Shown here piece after piece: positions 1 to 11,894 of a stretch of 64,000 nucleotides of DNA (position 1 is the first letter of the stretch; the number at the start of each line of letters is the position of its first letter). Source of the stretch: Epiperipatus broadwayi (lineage: Eukaryota; Onychophora; Udeonychophora; Euonychophora; Peripatidae); NCBI GenBank assembly GCA_028023455.1, contig JAQFVV010000180.1, forward strand, positions 1,798,001 through 1,862,000, in the 5' to 3' direction. A program made the position numbers and the translations under genes. Below the pieces are notes generated by a model, which worked only from the letters and a program-made list of their open reading frames with translations, searched no databases and was not told the DNA's origin.

Positions 1-2354
1 ATTTTCTGAGTCATCATAAACAAATGCTTAAACGAAAAAATAAAAAAATCGGCGAAAGTATTGACATGTTAATAATAAATAAGCGATCGATTACAACACT
101 GAACTGTAAAAAAAAAAAGAATTATAAAGGCGGTTGTAATGAATAAGAAATAATTAAAAAAAACTTTCTAATACAGGTAAGTAAGAACAAAACCAAGCAT
201 GCACACGCGCGCGAGTATAAAAAACATAGACTGAATTTATTCAAGTTTATCTTAAGCAAAAAACGCTAGAATCAAAGGTTAAGATAAGGTATGAAAGTGA
301 CAAATAAATGAGTGATTAAGATCTTTGATTAATTATATAATCAGTAAAATCGGAATCCACTAAAATTAATGAATGTTTTCAGTGATAATGTTAAGATATG
401 GAACATAAATAATACTTAGCTGTCTATTAAATCAAAGTATTGACTTTAAGTAAAACTATTTTAGAAACCAAATTGTATATACTTTAATTAATTTATATAT
501 ATAAATTTGAGTTGAATTACTTACATACTTTCAAAATCATTATCATCATCATTAACAGTCATTTATAAATCAACCCTTCGAACTCAAGAAAAAAATATAG
601 TAACGAACAGTTTGCTGTTTGAGTGCTTTGCTTGTAATATAAAATTAGCATAGGTTTGTGCAACACATACTATCTCACTATTAAAACTAACATAAAGAGA
701 TGATGATGACATGACAGGGTCAACTTAATGGAGTTTAAACCAGCTTAAATGAGTGACTAATGATAGTAAAAAATATTCTTTAATTCAATTATACATTTTC
801 TCAATATATTTCAAAATTTTTCCTTTTTTTTTTTAAAGTTATTTTACTTTTAAATGTACAAAATTCCAATACTTTTTCCTTAAAAAAACATAACTTATTT
901 TCCACTGAGATGTGATATGTTGGACTATTTCCATTATTTACTGAATTTAAACTTTATATATAAAAAAGAAACCTTAAAGGTTCCTGAGTAATATTTTTAA
1001 TTATTACATGCTTACAAATAGTTAATTTTTCCCTTCAACTTTAAAAAATTTAAGTCTTTAAGATTTAAAAGAATAAGTAAATGTTTTAAATTTAATTTTA
1101 TGTTTACTTTAAAATTCTAAAAATGTAACAATTCAGAATTAAAAATAAATAAAAATCCGAAACTCACTAATTTTGTATTTTTTTTTTTTTTATATATATA
1201 TTTTTAAAAATATATATATATATATTGTATTTTTTTGCCTCTTACAACTCCTGTGCATTATTTTTAATTGTTGTAAGGCTTACAAATAGGTTTCTTTTAC
1301 TTGGTCTTAAATAATTCAAAAAATTAATATTTGTGTGAAGAAATTAATTCTTAAATACTTTTGAGAGGAAAATATATTTTAAATTTAATTTTAAATTATG
1401 AAAATTTAATGGTACTTAATAATGTTGTTTGTGACAATGTCTTTATTATTAAGTTTCCCCCCTGTAATGGTATTTTTCACATCAATTGAAAAAAAATTGA
1501 ATAAATAGTTTGGGCCATCTACATAAAACAATTTTCATAAACTTAAAATAATTACTGATCTACGATCTACAGTAGGCAAACAATGTTACCATCTATTTCC
1601 ATTTTGGTAATCTATATTCCAGATTTTTAAGTAAACAAAATTTTGAAGTGGTATAAAGGTGTTTTATCACTTTAATTGTCGTCATGGTTTACATCTTGTA
1701 AATTAAGATATGGTAAACAACTCATAAAAGTCAAAGCATGTTTATTCTTGAATTTCTTTGGTTTTAATCATTTTCATTATTTTATTAGAATGTATGCTTA
1801 GAGTTAATATTTTAGAGCACTTGCTTAGAAACTGAGATTGTTGAAATATAAACAGAATATAAATATCACGAACATTTCAATTATTTTATATAATTTACCA
1901 GGGCATAATTAATTTAAACATACAAATGACAAAATATCGAAAACACATATATATAAAGTATACTAACAAAGATAAACAATAATATTTTGCAAGAAGTTAT
2001 TTTTTTAAAGTAATGAATGAAGTTAATATTATAAAGACCTATAAAAAAAGCATCATTTCATAAAATTAACCTACACTTAATAAAAATTGTATTTAGTTTC
2101 AAATAATTTTGTATTGGGATTTAATGATTTTGGTTTTAATTATTTAGTTCTTATTAAGATTGAATTATTCCCAGAATGCGCCTTTTTAAAATACACATGT
2201 GGAATTGTACACTAATGCCTACTTTTACTTTCTATACACTGATTAAAAACATGGTTCCCATTTCTGTAAGCACATCTGGAACTCATTTTCAGGAATACTC
2301 TTGAGCAGCTGTCTTACATTTTTCTTGAATATCACAGTTAAGTAGAAAAACTTT
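1..2354. other. Unassigned AT-rich DNA
   Basis: No reading frame of note, RNA gene or recognisable mobile element is visible. There are homopolymer runs and an AT palindrome around 1,175-1,235 made of T-run, (TA)n, A-run and (TA)n blocks, plus a short ATC-rich microsatellite near 538-560. It could be intergenic or intronic DNA of a host gene lying outside the window. Confidence 0.6.
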
Positions 2355-3332
2355 GGATACTATATGTCTTATAATGGGTATATAAGCTTGGAAATGCAGG
2401 AAGGGGAAAAAAATTTTAAATTGATGAATCTTAATACTTTAACATTACAGCTCAGTTAAATTAAGATCATTTAAGCTAAATTTAACAATACCAGTAAAAA
2501 AATTTATTACCAAGAATATATGGATACTACATGTCTTATAATGGGGATATAAGCTTAGAAATGCAGTCAGGGGAAATTTTTTTTTAATTAATGAATCTTA
2601 ATACTTTATCATTACAGTTCAGTTAAATTAAGCTATTTTAAACTAAATTTAACAAAACCAGCAAAACATTTTATTACTAAGAATGTATGGGATACTACAT
2701 GTCTTATAATGGGCACATAAGCTTGGAAATGCAAATAGGGAAAAAATTTCTTAATTGATGAATCTTAATACTTTAACATTACAGTTCAGTTAAATTAAAT
2801 TAGTTTAAGCTAAATTTAATAAAACCAGCAAAAAATTTTATTACCAAGAATGTACAAAATACTACATGTCTTATAATGGGGATATAAGCTTGAAAATGCA
2901 GGCAGGGGAAAAAAAATTTTTAATTGATGAATCTTAATACTTTACCATTACAGTTCAGTTAATTTAAGCTAGTTTAAGATTATTACCAGGAATGTATAGG
3001 ATACTACATGTCTGATAATGGTAATATAAGCTTGAAAATGCAGGAAGGGGAAAAAAAATTTTTAATTGATGAAACTTATTACTTTAACATTACAGTTCAG
3101 TTAAATTAAGCTAGTTTAAGGTAAATTTAACAAAACCAGCAAAAAATTTTATCAGCAAGAATGTATGGGATACTACATGTCTTATAATGGGGACATAAGC
3201 TTGGAAATGCAGGGAGGAAAAACATTTTTTAATTGATGTATCTTAATAGTTTAACATTACAGTTCAGTTAAATGAAGCTACTTTAAGATAAATTTAACAA
3301 TACCAGGAGAACATTTCATTACCAAGAATGCT
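2355..3332. repeat. Tandem satellite, six units of about 167 bp
   Basis: Six head-to-tail copies begin with GGATACTAYATGTCTTATAA (the fourth starts with AAATAC) at about 2,355, 2,522, 2,690, 2,857, 2,999 and 3,168. Spacings are 167, 168, 167, 142 and 169 bp; the 142-bp unit has lost about 25 bp before its 3' end. Each unit carries an AAGCTT site, a purine-rich AGGGGAAAAAA block, the phrase ACATTACAGTTCAGTTAAAT and an end resembling TTATTACCAAGAATGTA. Units look roughly 85-95 % alike. There is no coding capacity. The unit length is close to one nucleosome repeat, but six copies is too short to infer a centromeric role. Confidence 0.93.
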
Positions 3333-6300
3333 AACTTCAATTTTCATGTCTAAAATTTTCAGAGTTTCTACTTAAATGTTACGTATTAAATAGGTGCTGA
3401 GCTTGGAATTGATATTTTAGATCTAGTATCTGAATATTCCAGCTCCTCATTGAGGTGAGTGAAAAAAATTCAAAACCAATTGGTCTGAGGATGGGAATGT
3501 TCCTGATAGAGATTTTAAATGTTTTCTCTTACTGCACTTATCAATTAAGAGTTTGTTTGAGCTATTGGTACACTCACTATATTACACCCACATATATATA
3601 TATTAAAAAATTATAGGTTATAATTTTATAAAGTTATTATACTATTTTCAAATCCTTCATGAAACTTTGACATACAATTCAAAGTTTAATAATAATTCAA
3701 CTTAGCCATATAAAAATACTTTTTATCCATTTATTAGCAGCATACTAAATAAATAATCAAATTATTAGTTGCTATGGAAATTATATATTTGAAAATTTGC
3801 TTTTAAATTTTTAATTCTTGATTTCCTTTATTGTATCCATTGTCTTCGATCACATAGACAACAATCCATTAAAATTTACTTATTATACAATTGCTAATTG
3901 TATGACATTTTATTTATGATTTAGTGTGTTGATTGTTTTAGACAGATCAAGTATTAATAAAAAAATCATAAAGAAGTTGTAGAGATTCCAATCAATAGAT
4001 AGATTCACTAGTGAATTTATTAAGTCCTTTTAATTATGTCATTCTTATCATAAATTTGACAATCATTCATTATATGGTTAATATTTTGTGTTGACCACAT
4101 CTATGTGCATCAATGGATTCCCCATTTATGAATCAGATGAATGCAATAATCATGGATTTTCTTTAATCTGATAATAGAAACTTCCGTACATCCTAGAAGA
4201 TCAAATCTGTCTGGCTTTATTTTTGGATCTGAAAAAAGTATTTTATTTAGAATCTCATAAGAAATCCATTTTATGCCATAATTTTTCACTTGTTTGAAAA
4301 ATTTTGTTGAAGATTCAGAATTTGAGACAAACCTTAGGTTATGAATGTTTACCTGAAATTATTGAAAAATTCAATCTATTTAATAGCTTTTATATATTTT
4401 CTGTGAAAGAACTTCAGTTCTAATATCTACTACAGGTTATTAATTATTTTACTTTCATTTGGTAAAATATATTGCTTTAAGTAATGCATATTTTATTAAA
4501 ATATTTTAAATAAACATATAATTTATATCATATGTAATCAATATTCAAATTACCCAAAATGTAATAGTACACATTAATTGCTCTACAGTTGATATTCTTA
4601 AAGTAGCATTTTTGAATATTAATTAGCTCCAATGTCAATCAACTTAAATGATTTATTAGAAATGAAAAAAAAAATTGATAATATTTATCTCCATGGATTA
4701 GTTTATTTGAAAATGTATTAAATCAAAATCTGTCACATGATATAACTAATTTATATGACTTTTTACATTGTATACTAAATATATTACAAATATGGTAAAA
4801 GATCTAGAAAAAAATCAGCTTGTGAGATGAATGAATAATGAAATAAAGACTTTGTTAGTACGATGTGATTAAAAGAGGCTGTATATCAGAGTTGCTGGAT
4901 TAAACTTGGAGAGATGATGATGAAGACTACAAATATTAACTATGTGAAACAACTGTTATTTTATATTATTTTTTTCAGATATCTGAATGTGAATTATTTC
5001 ATGTATTTATATTTTAAATACTATACATTATGCATTGTCAAAATTAAATTTATAACAACTACATTTGTATTTCCATCTTTATTTTCTCATGCTATTTAAA
5101 TCCAAATTTTTCAATACAGCTTATTCTCTATAAATGAATGGAAATCCCTGAAGTATATTATAGACATTAAGATGTAAAATATTTTACGATATTAAAGTAG
5201 ATAGAAGACTAGAAAAAATAAATTTGAAGAAAGAATTCTGGAAACATAATAAAATAGAAAAAGAGTGATAGAAAAATGTACATACTTTGCCTACTGATTT
5301 ACAATTGAGAACAGGAGTTATATCCAATAAAAACACAGGCCATTTACATTATAAAAACCATTCTATATTTAACCTATAAATCTACTTTTCCACAAACACA
5401 TGCACTGAATTAAATTCTAATATTTAAATCAGAATCATTAATAGTCAAGTTGTTTGTCATTCCAATGTTTTCACCATATCTATCACTAACTACCAGATAC
5501 AATTAATCCACCATCTCATTGAGAAAAGCTACCAAAACCATAAGTTTGAATAAAGACATGGGACATTCAGCATACCTCAAATATTTTTTTTATTAGCTGG
5601 AGAAAGATATTGTGAATTATTAGTTGAAAAATACCTATTTTCTTGTTTAAAATCTCCATATTGTTTACTGTAGATATTTTTAGATCAGGATGCAACATGA
5701 GAATAAAAAAAAAATTGTATTAATCAATTCTCTACCATGAAAAATGCAGAATCATTCTTTCAAGTAGAAAGCAGAAACTTGTTTTTCTGTAAACTTTCAC
5801 TCCAAAATAAATATTTTAAAGTGATGAGAATCTGGTAGGAACAGCAATGTAACAATTTGTGAAATTAATAACAGCAAATTAAATAATTACCTTAGCTTAC
5901 ACAATATACAAAAAAACAATAACAATTTCTTAATAAAGAACATTCTATTGCAAGATTGAATAATTAGTAATTACCAAATACCTTATTAAATCTTCATTTT
6001 CATACCAATTTTTCCCTTTTTTCTTTATCAGCAAGATTTTGGGATTCAAAATTAATAATGCAGCAATACTACTTTTAATTCTATTTTACTATTCAAGCTA
6101 AAAACCTGAAATTCAAACCAGCCTAAAGTTTTGAATCCAAGACAAACTGCACGACATGATTATGCAGACCTAAATTCAATTAAATACTTATATAATTTAG
6201 TATCTTTGATTCTTTGTTAAATGTAGACACTTTATTTATAATTCTAGCCAGAGTAATGAGGTAGATGTTGTTAATAAAACCTGATGATATATTGATATTG

Positions 6301-7170
6301 AAATAGTATCTGAACTACATAATTGTTCAAACACATTGACATAAGTTCAAAACATTAGACTGATTTTAATATCAGGTTTTTAAGTAGAGTGGCAAAGTGA
6401 AGTTAAAGATGATTATTGGATCATTAATTGCCTTGCTTCCAACTTTGATTTCTAAAGCTCCATTGATAGAAGCTGATGTCAGACACCATCACAGAGATGG
6501 AAATTTAAATGCAATAGAGTATTTAATAATCACTGATTACTGAAGCTTATAATAGATGGCACTATAGTAAGGTGCTACTCTCTGAATTAGAGAAATTATC
6601 ACTGAAATTATTTTTTTAAAAAAACTAAATAACTAATTTAGAAAACTATTTCCAATTACAAAATATAGGCTTGAATACCTTTACTGATTGCATAACATTG
6701 TCTTGTCAATCTTGACTTTATAACAATTCCCTAGGCAAGCTGGGAGATGTGTAAAAATATGTAGTTGTTTGCTAATTGAATTCTAAAATTTGTGGAAGAA
6801 AATGTAGCTTGAACTTGTTGTTTAGAGTATTAATATGCTAAAATAAGTATGACTTGACTATAATATAATTATTAATATAAATTTTAAAAAAAAATTATTT
6901 CAGAGTCCACTTGGAACTTTAGTTTTCAGGCCTCAAATTATAAGTTATATGATCCCATAGTGTTCTATTAATATCACATATTAATTATGGAATGCTTTAG
7001 AATTTTAACATTTCAATCTCTGCAATTGTTCCTCTTATTCTCCAGATATTTTAAATTAAATTTTTTTTTTAAGTTTGTTGATTATCTAAAGTATTTCCTC
7101 TCTACAAGATATTTAAATTTAAATGGATTTATTGAATTGAGGAAATTAAGCTTGATGTATATATCTAATC
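3333..7170. other. Unassigned AT-rich DNA
   Basis: No gene, RNA or transposon remnant could be supported here. Small ORFs at 4,914-5,099 and 6,987-7,175 are Phe/Tyr/Leu-rich translations of AT-rich DNA and look random. Confidence 0.6.
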
Positions 7171-9233
7171 TTTAACAATCGGAATGTAAGTGAAGATCGA
7201 ATCTAACCGCAAAAACAATATCTGCACTACAAGGGCGCCATCTAGGCATTTGAGCCTAGAAAAATTTATAAAGTAGGCAGATATGCGCTGTTAAGATTCC
7301 ACTTTATTTAAATATTCCGATCGTTAGCCCAAGTCACTAGCTCAGCGGAGACGCAGAGATAAAAATCTATATCTTAATTTATATCTTAAATATCAATAAA
7401 TAAAAGCCACTGCCAGAAATTAACACATAAAAAATATTTATTTACGCACATATAAAATAACATTTAAATTTTGAGGAATAAGTTTAACATTTTAGATTTT
7501 TATATTAACTTTTAATTTTACATTTAACTAAGTTTCAATGAGTTTAATATTTTATTTAGATATTCAAGTATGAATAGACTATATAGATCTGCATTTGAAA
7601 AGAAAATATTCTTCCCTGATTTAACCTTAGGCAACAAATTTTGCAACCAAACTGGCGCCAATCCATCTGATATATTCATGTATTCAATGTAGCATGATAC
7701 AACAACACAAAATACTATACTGTCAGGAATGTACATCTGAACAATAAGTAGAAATAGAGAAGACATTGACTCTCCACCAACAGGAATGTGACATCTGTTG
7801 GCGAGTAGAACAATAAACAAAAAACTCCATAGGAATGGACTGCGGTCTTCTGCCGACTTACAAACCCATCCATAGGCAAACAGAAGGCGTGTGGCATATA
7901 TATGCAATCCTGCCCGAAGCGGATCTCATACTACATCTACTATTACACAAATATATCCAATCCATTGAACCAATTCAACTATGAAATGAATAACCTAAGA
8001 TTACCCTCCCTTAATATAACTTTACAAAACTATATAGCCATTCACGCCCGACTTAAATTTAACATTTAGATACGTTCGCACAAATGAATTTTATAAAATT
8101 TGTTTTAAAATGTTGAGTATAGATCAGCTGCACAGATTCCACAGTCAAAAACATTCCAAATTAAACACAACCGATCAAAATACAAAGTCATCGATAAGCG
8201 TCACTTGCATAGGGAATATACAAATCTCATTAGCATTCATCGTAAGATGCCGCAGTGATATCGTTGACCTATATATTCTAATCGAATGTAAAAACCACAA
8301 CATAATCAACCGCTAAAGAATCTATGCAATGTCTATACCCAACTTAAATGTAATGCATTTAATAATTTCTACAATAAATATTACTACAAATAAAAATAAT
8401 AAAATGGAAATGATTTTAGCAAAACTTAACTATATAAATTTAAACAATCAATTATTAATTTGAAAATCAAATAAGAGTTCATTTTAAAATTTAAATTAGC
8501 TGAATCTTTAAAAAAAATCAATGACGAAAGTTCTTAATTACTTTTTTGGTTGTTGTTAATTTGTAAAGTTCATAGCTCACGGTAGAAGAGTCCAGGTTTC
8601 TGCTTTTAATTCCCGCGACGCCTCCATTGGAAGATAATGTTCTAGAGATGGCAATAGCTGGTTCAAGGTATCACAGTCTTTTCATTTTTCCTTTTTAAAT
8701 AGAGAGTGTGGTATGTGCGTCCTACCACCTCTCAAACACACGCTGGAACTGTTCGAAAAAACTGCATTTCCCTTTTTATATTAATCCACACGGATTGACT
8801 GAACAAAGACGTCACGAATCAAAATTTTCGTTCGGGTCCGGGCTGAGGCTTGGTGCTTCCATTGGTCAAGCTAATTTCTTTTTATTTTCTTATCTATCTT
8901 TCATCAGATCATTTTAATTATACAAGAGCCCACGGCTAGCTTGCTTTTCAAACAATTTATAAACAATCATTTCCATTTACAGATTACAAGAATTAATTAA
9001 TACCTGTTTTTATTTTTAAATCTTGTACCTTTTTTTTTTTTTATAAAAAAGTATGTTCAAATACTTATTTATTTGTTTTTTAAAAAAAAATATTTTTAAA
9101 GTTTGGCATCTGTGCGAATGTATGATACGTTTAACAAACATTTTAATTTTAGCGTTTAGTTTTTTACTTTTATTTGCGAACTTTTAAGTTTTTATTTTAA
9201 ATTAATGTAATGACATATTTATATATCGTTACA
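7171..9233 (+). mobile_element. Solo-LTR-like repeat, copy 1
   Basis: This block is collinear with 31,383-33,570 although clearly diverged. Shared blocks include ATCTGCACTAC..GGGCGCC near the start, AGTCACTAGCTCAG, GCCACTGCCAG, TATGAATAGACTA, the phrase CTTGCATAGGGAA, and TCTGTGCGA near the end. The left edge (TTTAACAATCGG) and right edge (ATCGTTACA) match the proposed LTR termini TGTAACGA...TCGTTACA seen more clearly in copy 2. No primer binding site follows it and no polypurine tract precedes it, so a solo LTR is the simplest reading. No matching target duplication was found, and ends are by-eye estimates. ORFs inside are not homologous to anything I recognise. Confidence 0.6.
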
Positions 9234-9363
9234 CTTTATTCTTCTGTTATTTTTCTATTAATTTAAAGGACATATTTAGATTCCTTTTAAGACTTTAAAA
9301 AATTGAATACATCAATATTTAAAAAGTTTAATGCCTGCTTTCTTGCCATTGCAACTGTTGTTA

Positions 9364-9364
<1 letters not shown>

Positions 9365-9396
<32 letters not shown>
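9365..9396. repeat. (TA)n microsatellite
   Basis: Uninterrupted TA dinucleotide run immediately before the 5' LTR of the 12-kb element. The matching sequence after the 3' LTR is also (AT)n, so the element probably inserted into a TA tract. Confidence 0.9.
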
Positions 9397-9398
<2 letters not shown>

Positions 9399-9401
<3 letters not shown>

Positions 9402-11864
9402 GACCTTCCAGGTTGGCACCAGGAAGAAATGTGGGAAGTTCACATTTGTGCTAATAATGGCTAAAGATAATTATCTTAGAAAAATGAATTGTGATATAAT
9501 TTACTATTTAAAATTAGGTTTTAAATAAAATTAAAACTTTAATTGGGTGTACCAGTTGATAAAATTTTAAGTTATATATGTCCAGTAGTGGAAGAGGAAG
9601 ATGGAAAACATCAGGGAATGTTGGTGTGAGAGCAGGATTAATAGAAAAGCCATAGCAGGTGTTTATTCAGTAGTTTACTGATTTATTGTCTATTCCTGTC
9701 CAAGATTTAACTTGTATATGTGGGTGTATGCTCATTTTACATAATTTCACTTTGTTCTTCTTATATATAATTACTTATAATGTCCAAGTTGTAGTGGTAA
9801 AATTTTCATGCAAAGCAAATCAGATACACACATATATAATTGATTAGAATGATTTTTTTTTTATATTTTATTTATTATTTACTAATTATGTATTGTTTAT
9901 AATCTTATATTTAAAATGGTAAAAATTATCTGTATATTTTGGGTAACATTTGTAAATTAATATTTAATATTTTTTTTCCTTTTGTTTTAATACTCTATTG
10001 TTAACATTTTATAAAGCCAGACAGTTCTGGTGTATTACCAAGTTGATAATAATTAAAAAAAGAGGGCATGAGAGTGTGTTGACAAGAGATTCTAAAAGAA
10101 AAAGTTAAACAAAAAAAAAGAATTACGGAAAATAGAATAAGTTTTCTAAAAGGAAATAGTAATATAAGTGAAACAACATCATAAGATTTTATTGCTGTTT
10201 CTGTGGATGGTTTTACTCTCATACTTATTGCAAGAATAATATACATGGAGGAATAAACTCTTAGAGTTTCCCAGCTCTGGCTTCTTTGTCAACCGACGAT
10301 TCAAGTTTGCTATATATAAAATGCTTGAATACCATGTAAGATTATCAATTACAATTTATCTAACATATTTGTTATAAATCAATAACACTTGAATTATAGA
10401 AAAAAAAATTAAAAATGAAGATGATTAAGAAAAACCATATTCAACGCCATTGGGAAACACTTTCTATACTTTTAGTTTTAAAAAGGTTACTCTTTATATT
10501 ACACAGAGTAAAATTAAAAAGAATGAATTTATCCAATTTAACTTGTTTTCCTAATAGAATAGTTATTATACTAAAGAATTTATTATTCGCATATATACAT
10601 AAAACGAATAATGAAATGCATCACTTAATACTATTAGAAATTGGTTATAACAACGTACACTGTCATGGATAGATCATTAACAATGGAAATAAAAAAATTA
10701 TATTAAGCATTAAAAATTAAAGGAATAAAATCATAAACCTTCACCAGGATTATATTATCGAATCGGAAATTTTGTTTCTGGTAATTAACAGAATAATTTC
10801 ATTATATACCAATATTGTTTCTTATATTTACTACAATATTTTAAAGTATCAGAAACTATCATCTCTTTCTGGATTATACTTCAACTAGTAGGAGCAACAT
10901 TTTTTATATAATTCATTGTAATTATCAGAAGCAGCGTATTCTTTCATTAAAATTTCAAATTTTCAAGTTCAAAACAATTCGACATCTAATGGTTAAATGT
11001 TGATAAGTATATATATATATAGTTTATACTAGAAATGTAATATTTATAATTATTTTTTTAAAAGCTAATGTAACTGGTTGTTATTATAATAAGACAATAT
11101 ATTGTCTTACATGATTTAGAATCATTTTATACATAAGTTTTATATTCGACTGTGTGTGCACTGTTATAAATATTATTATTATTTTTTCCAAAATTGTATT
11201 TTATTATATTTCAATTGTTTTGTAAATAAGTTAATAAAATTATGATTTATAAATGCATTATATTTATGTTATAAAGGCACACATATTTGAAAATATAGTT
11301 AATAAAGAAATAGTGAGGAAAACTATCATTAAAATTCTTGGTACAAATAAATATTAAATCCTATAACATATCATACTAATATCCTATTCCTTTCATTTTT
11401 AACAATTCATCTTTCAGTATAAATGAAATATTAGCTTGAGAGAAGTGTACTTTGTCTAAGTAAGAAAAAAAGTGTGTATAAAATAATTTTTTTTGTTATT
11501 TTGCCTTTTATTTACAATAAATGTTTTATTGAATTAATATCCCATATGGGTTGTTTTATTATATGCATTTGATTATCCATTTCCACACACACATTTGGTC
11601 AAAATAATACATCTATAGGATATAATTAAATTAATGTTATAGAATTGTTATCTATAAATGTTCTATTACCTTTATTTCCATCCTATATGAATACCATATC
11701 CTATAACCTCAACTGAGCTAAGCCATAGAGTAATTACAGCATAAGAATCTTATAAATAAGTAAAAAGGCAATTACAGTTATAAATTTATTCTATCTTGTA
11801 TAGAATTGACGCCTGGGCATTTATAAATCCAATAAAATGAAATAAATGAAGAATGCAGGTTACA
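9399..11864 (+). repeat. 5' LTR of the 12-kb element
   Basis: Starts TGTGACCTTCC and ends GCAGGTTACA. It is collinear with the right LTR over its whole length, including GTTGGCACCAGGAAG near the start, the ORF at 10,415 and TCCCATATGGGTTG near 11,540. It retains the uninterrupted site CTAAAAGGAAATA at 10,146-10,158 that is split in the other LTR. Confidence 0.92.
10415..10672 (+). pseudogene. LTR-internal ORF, 5' LTR copy, prematurely stopped
   Basis: An 85-codon frame beginning MKMIKKNHIQRHW. The 3' LTR copy (19,918-20,223) reads 101 codons; here codon 86 is a TAG where that copy has TGG. The peptide is Leu/Ile/Lys-rich with no domain I recognise. ORFs inside LTRs sometimes encode accessory proteins, but chance conservation by recent LTR duplication explains the pair equally well. 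Confidence 0.35.
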
Positions 11865-11876
11865 GGATAGGTTAAG

Positions 11877-11894
11877 TGGTGCCCAACGTGGTGA
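11877..11894 (+). promoter_or_regulatory. Primer binding site, lysine-tRNA-like
   Basis: TGGTGCCCAACGTGGTGA closely resembles the TGGCGCCCAACGTGGGGC class complementary to the 3' end of a lysine tRNA. It would prime minus-strand DNA synthesis. It sits 12 nt after the LTR end at 11,864, farther than the usual few bases. Confidence 0.75.

Noticed and set aside
7524-7907. 127-codon minus ORF, Cys/Leu/Phe-rich
   Set aside because: It lies inside the solo-LTR-like repeat, the frame is not kept in the sister copy at 32.1-32.4 kb, and no domain is recognisable.
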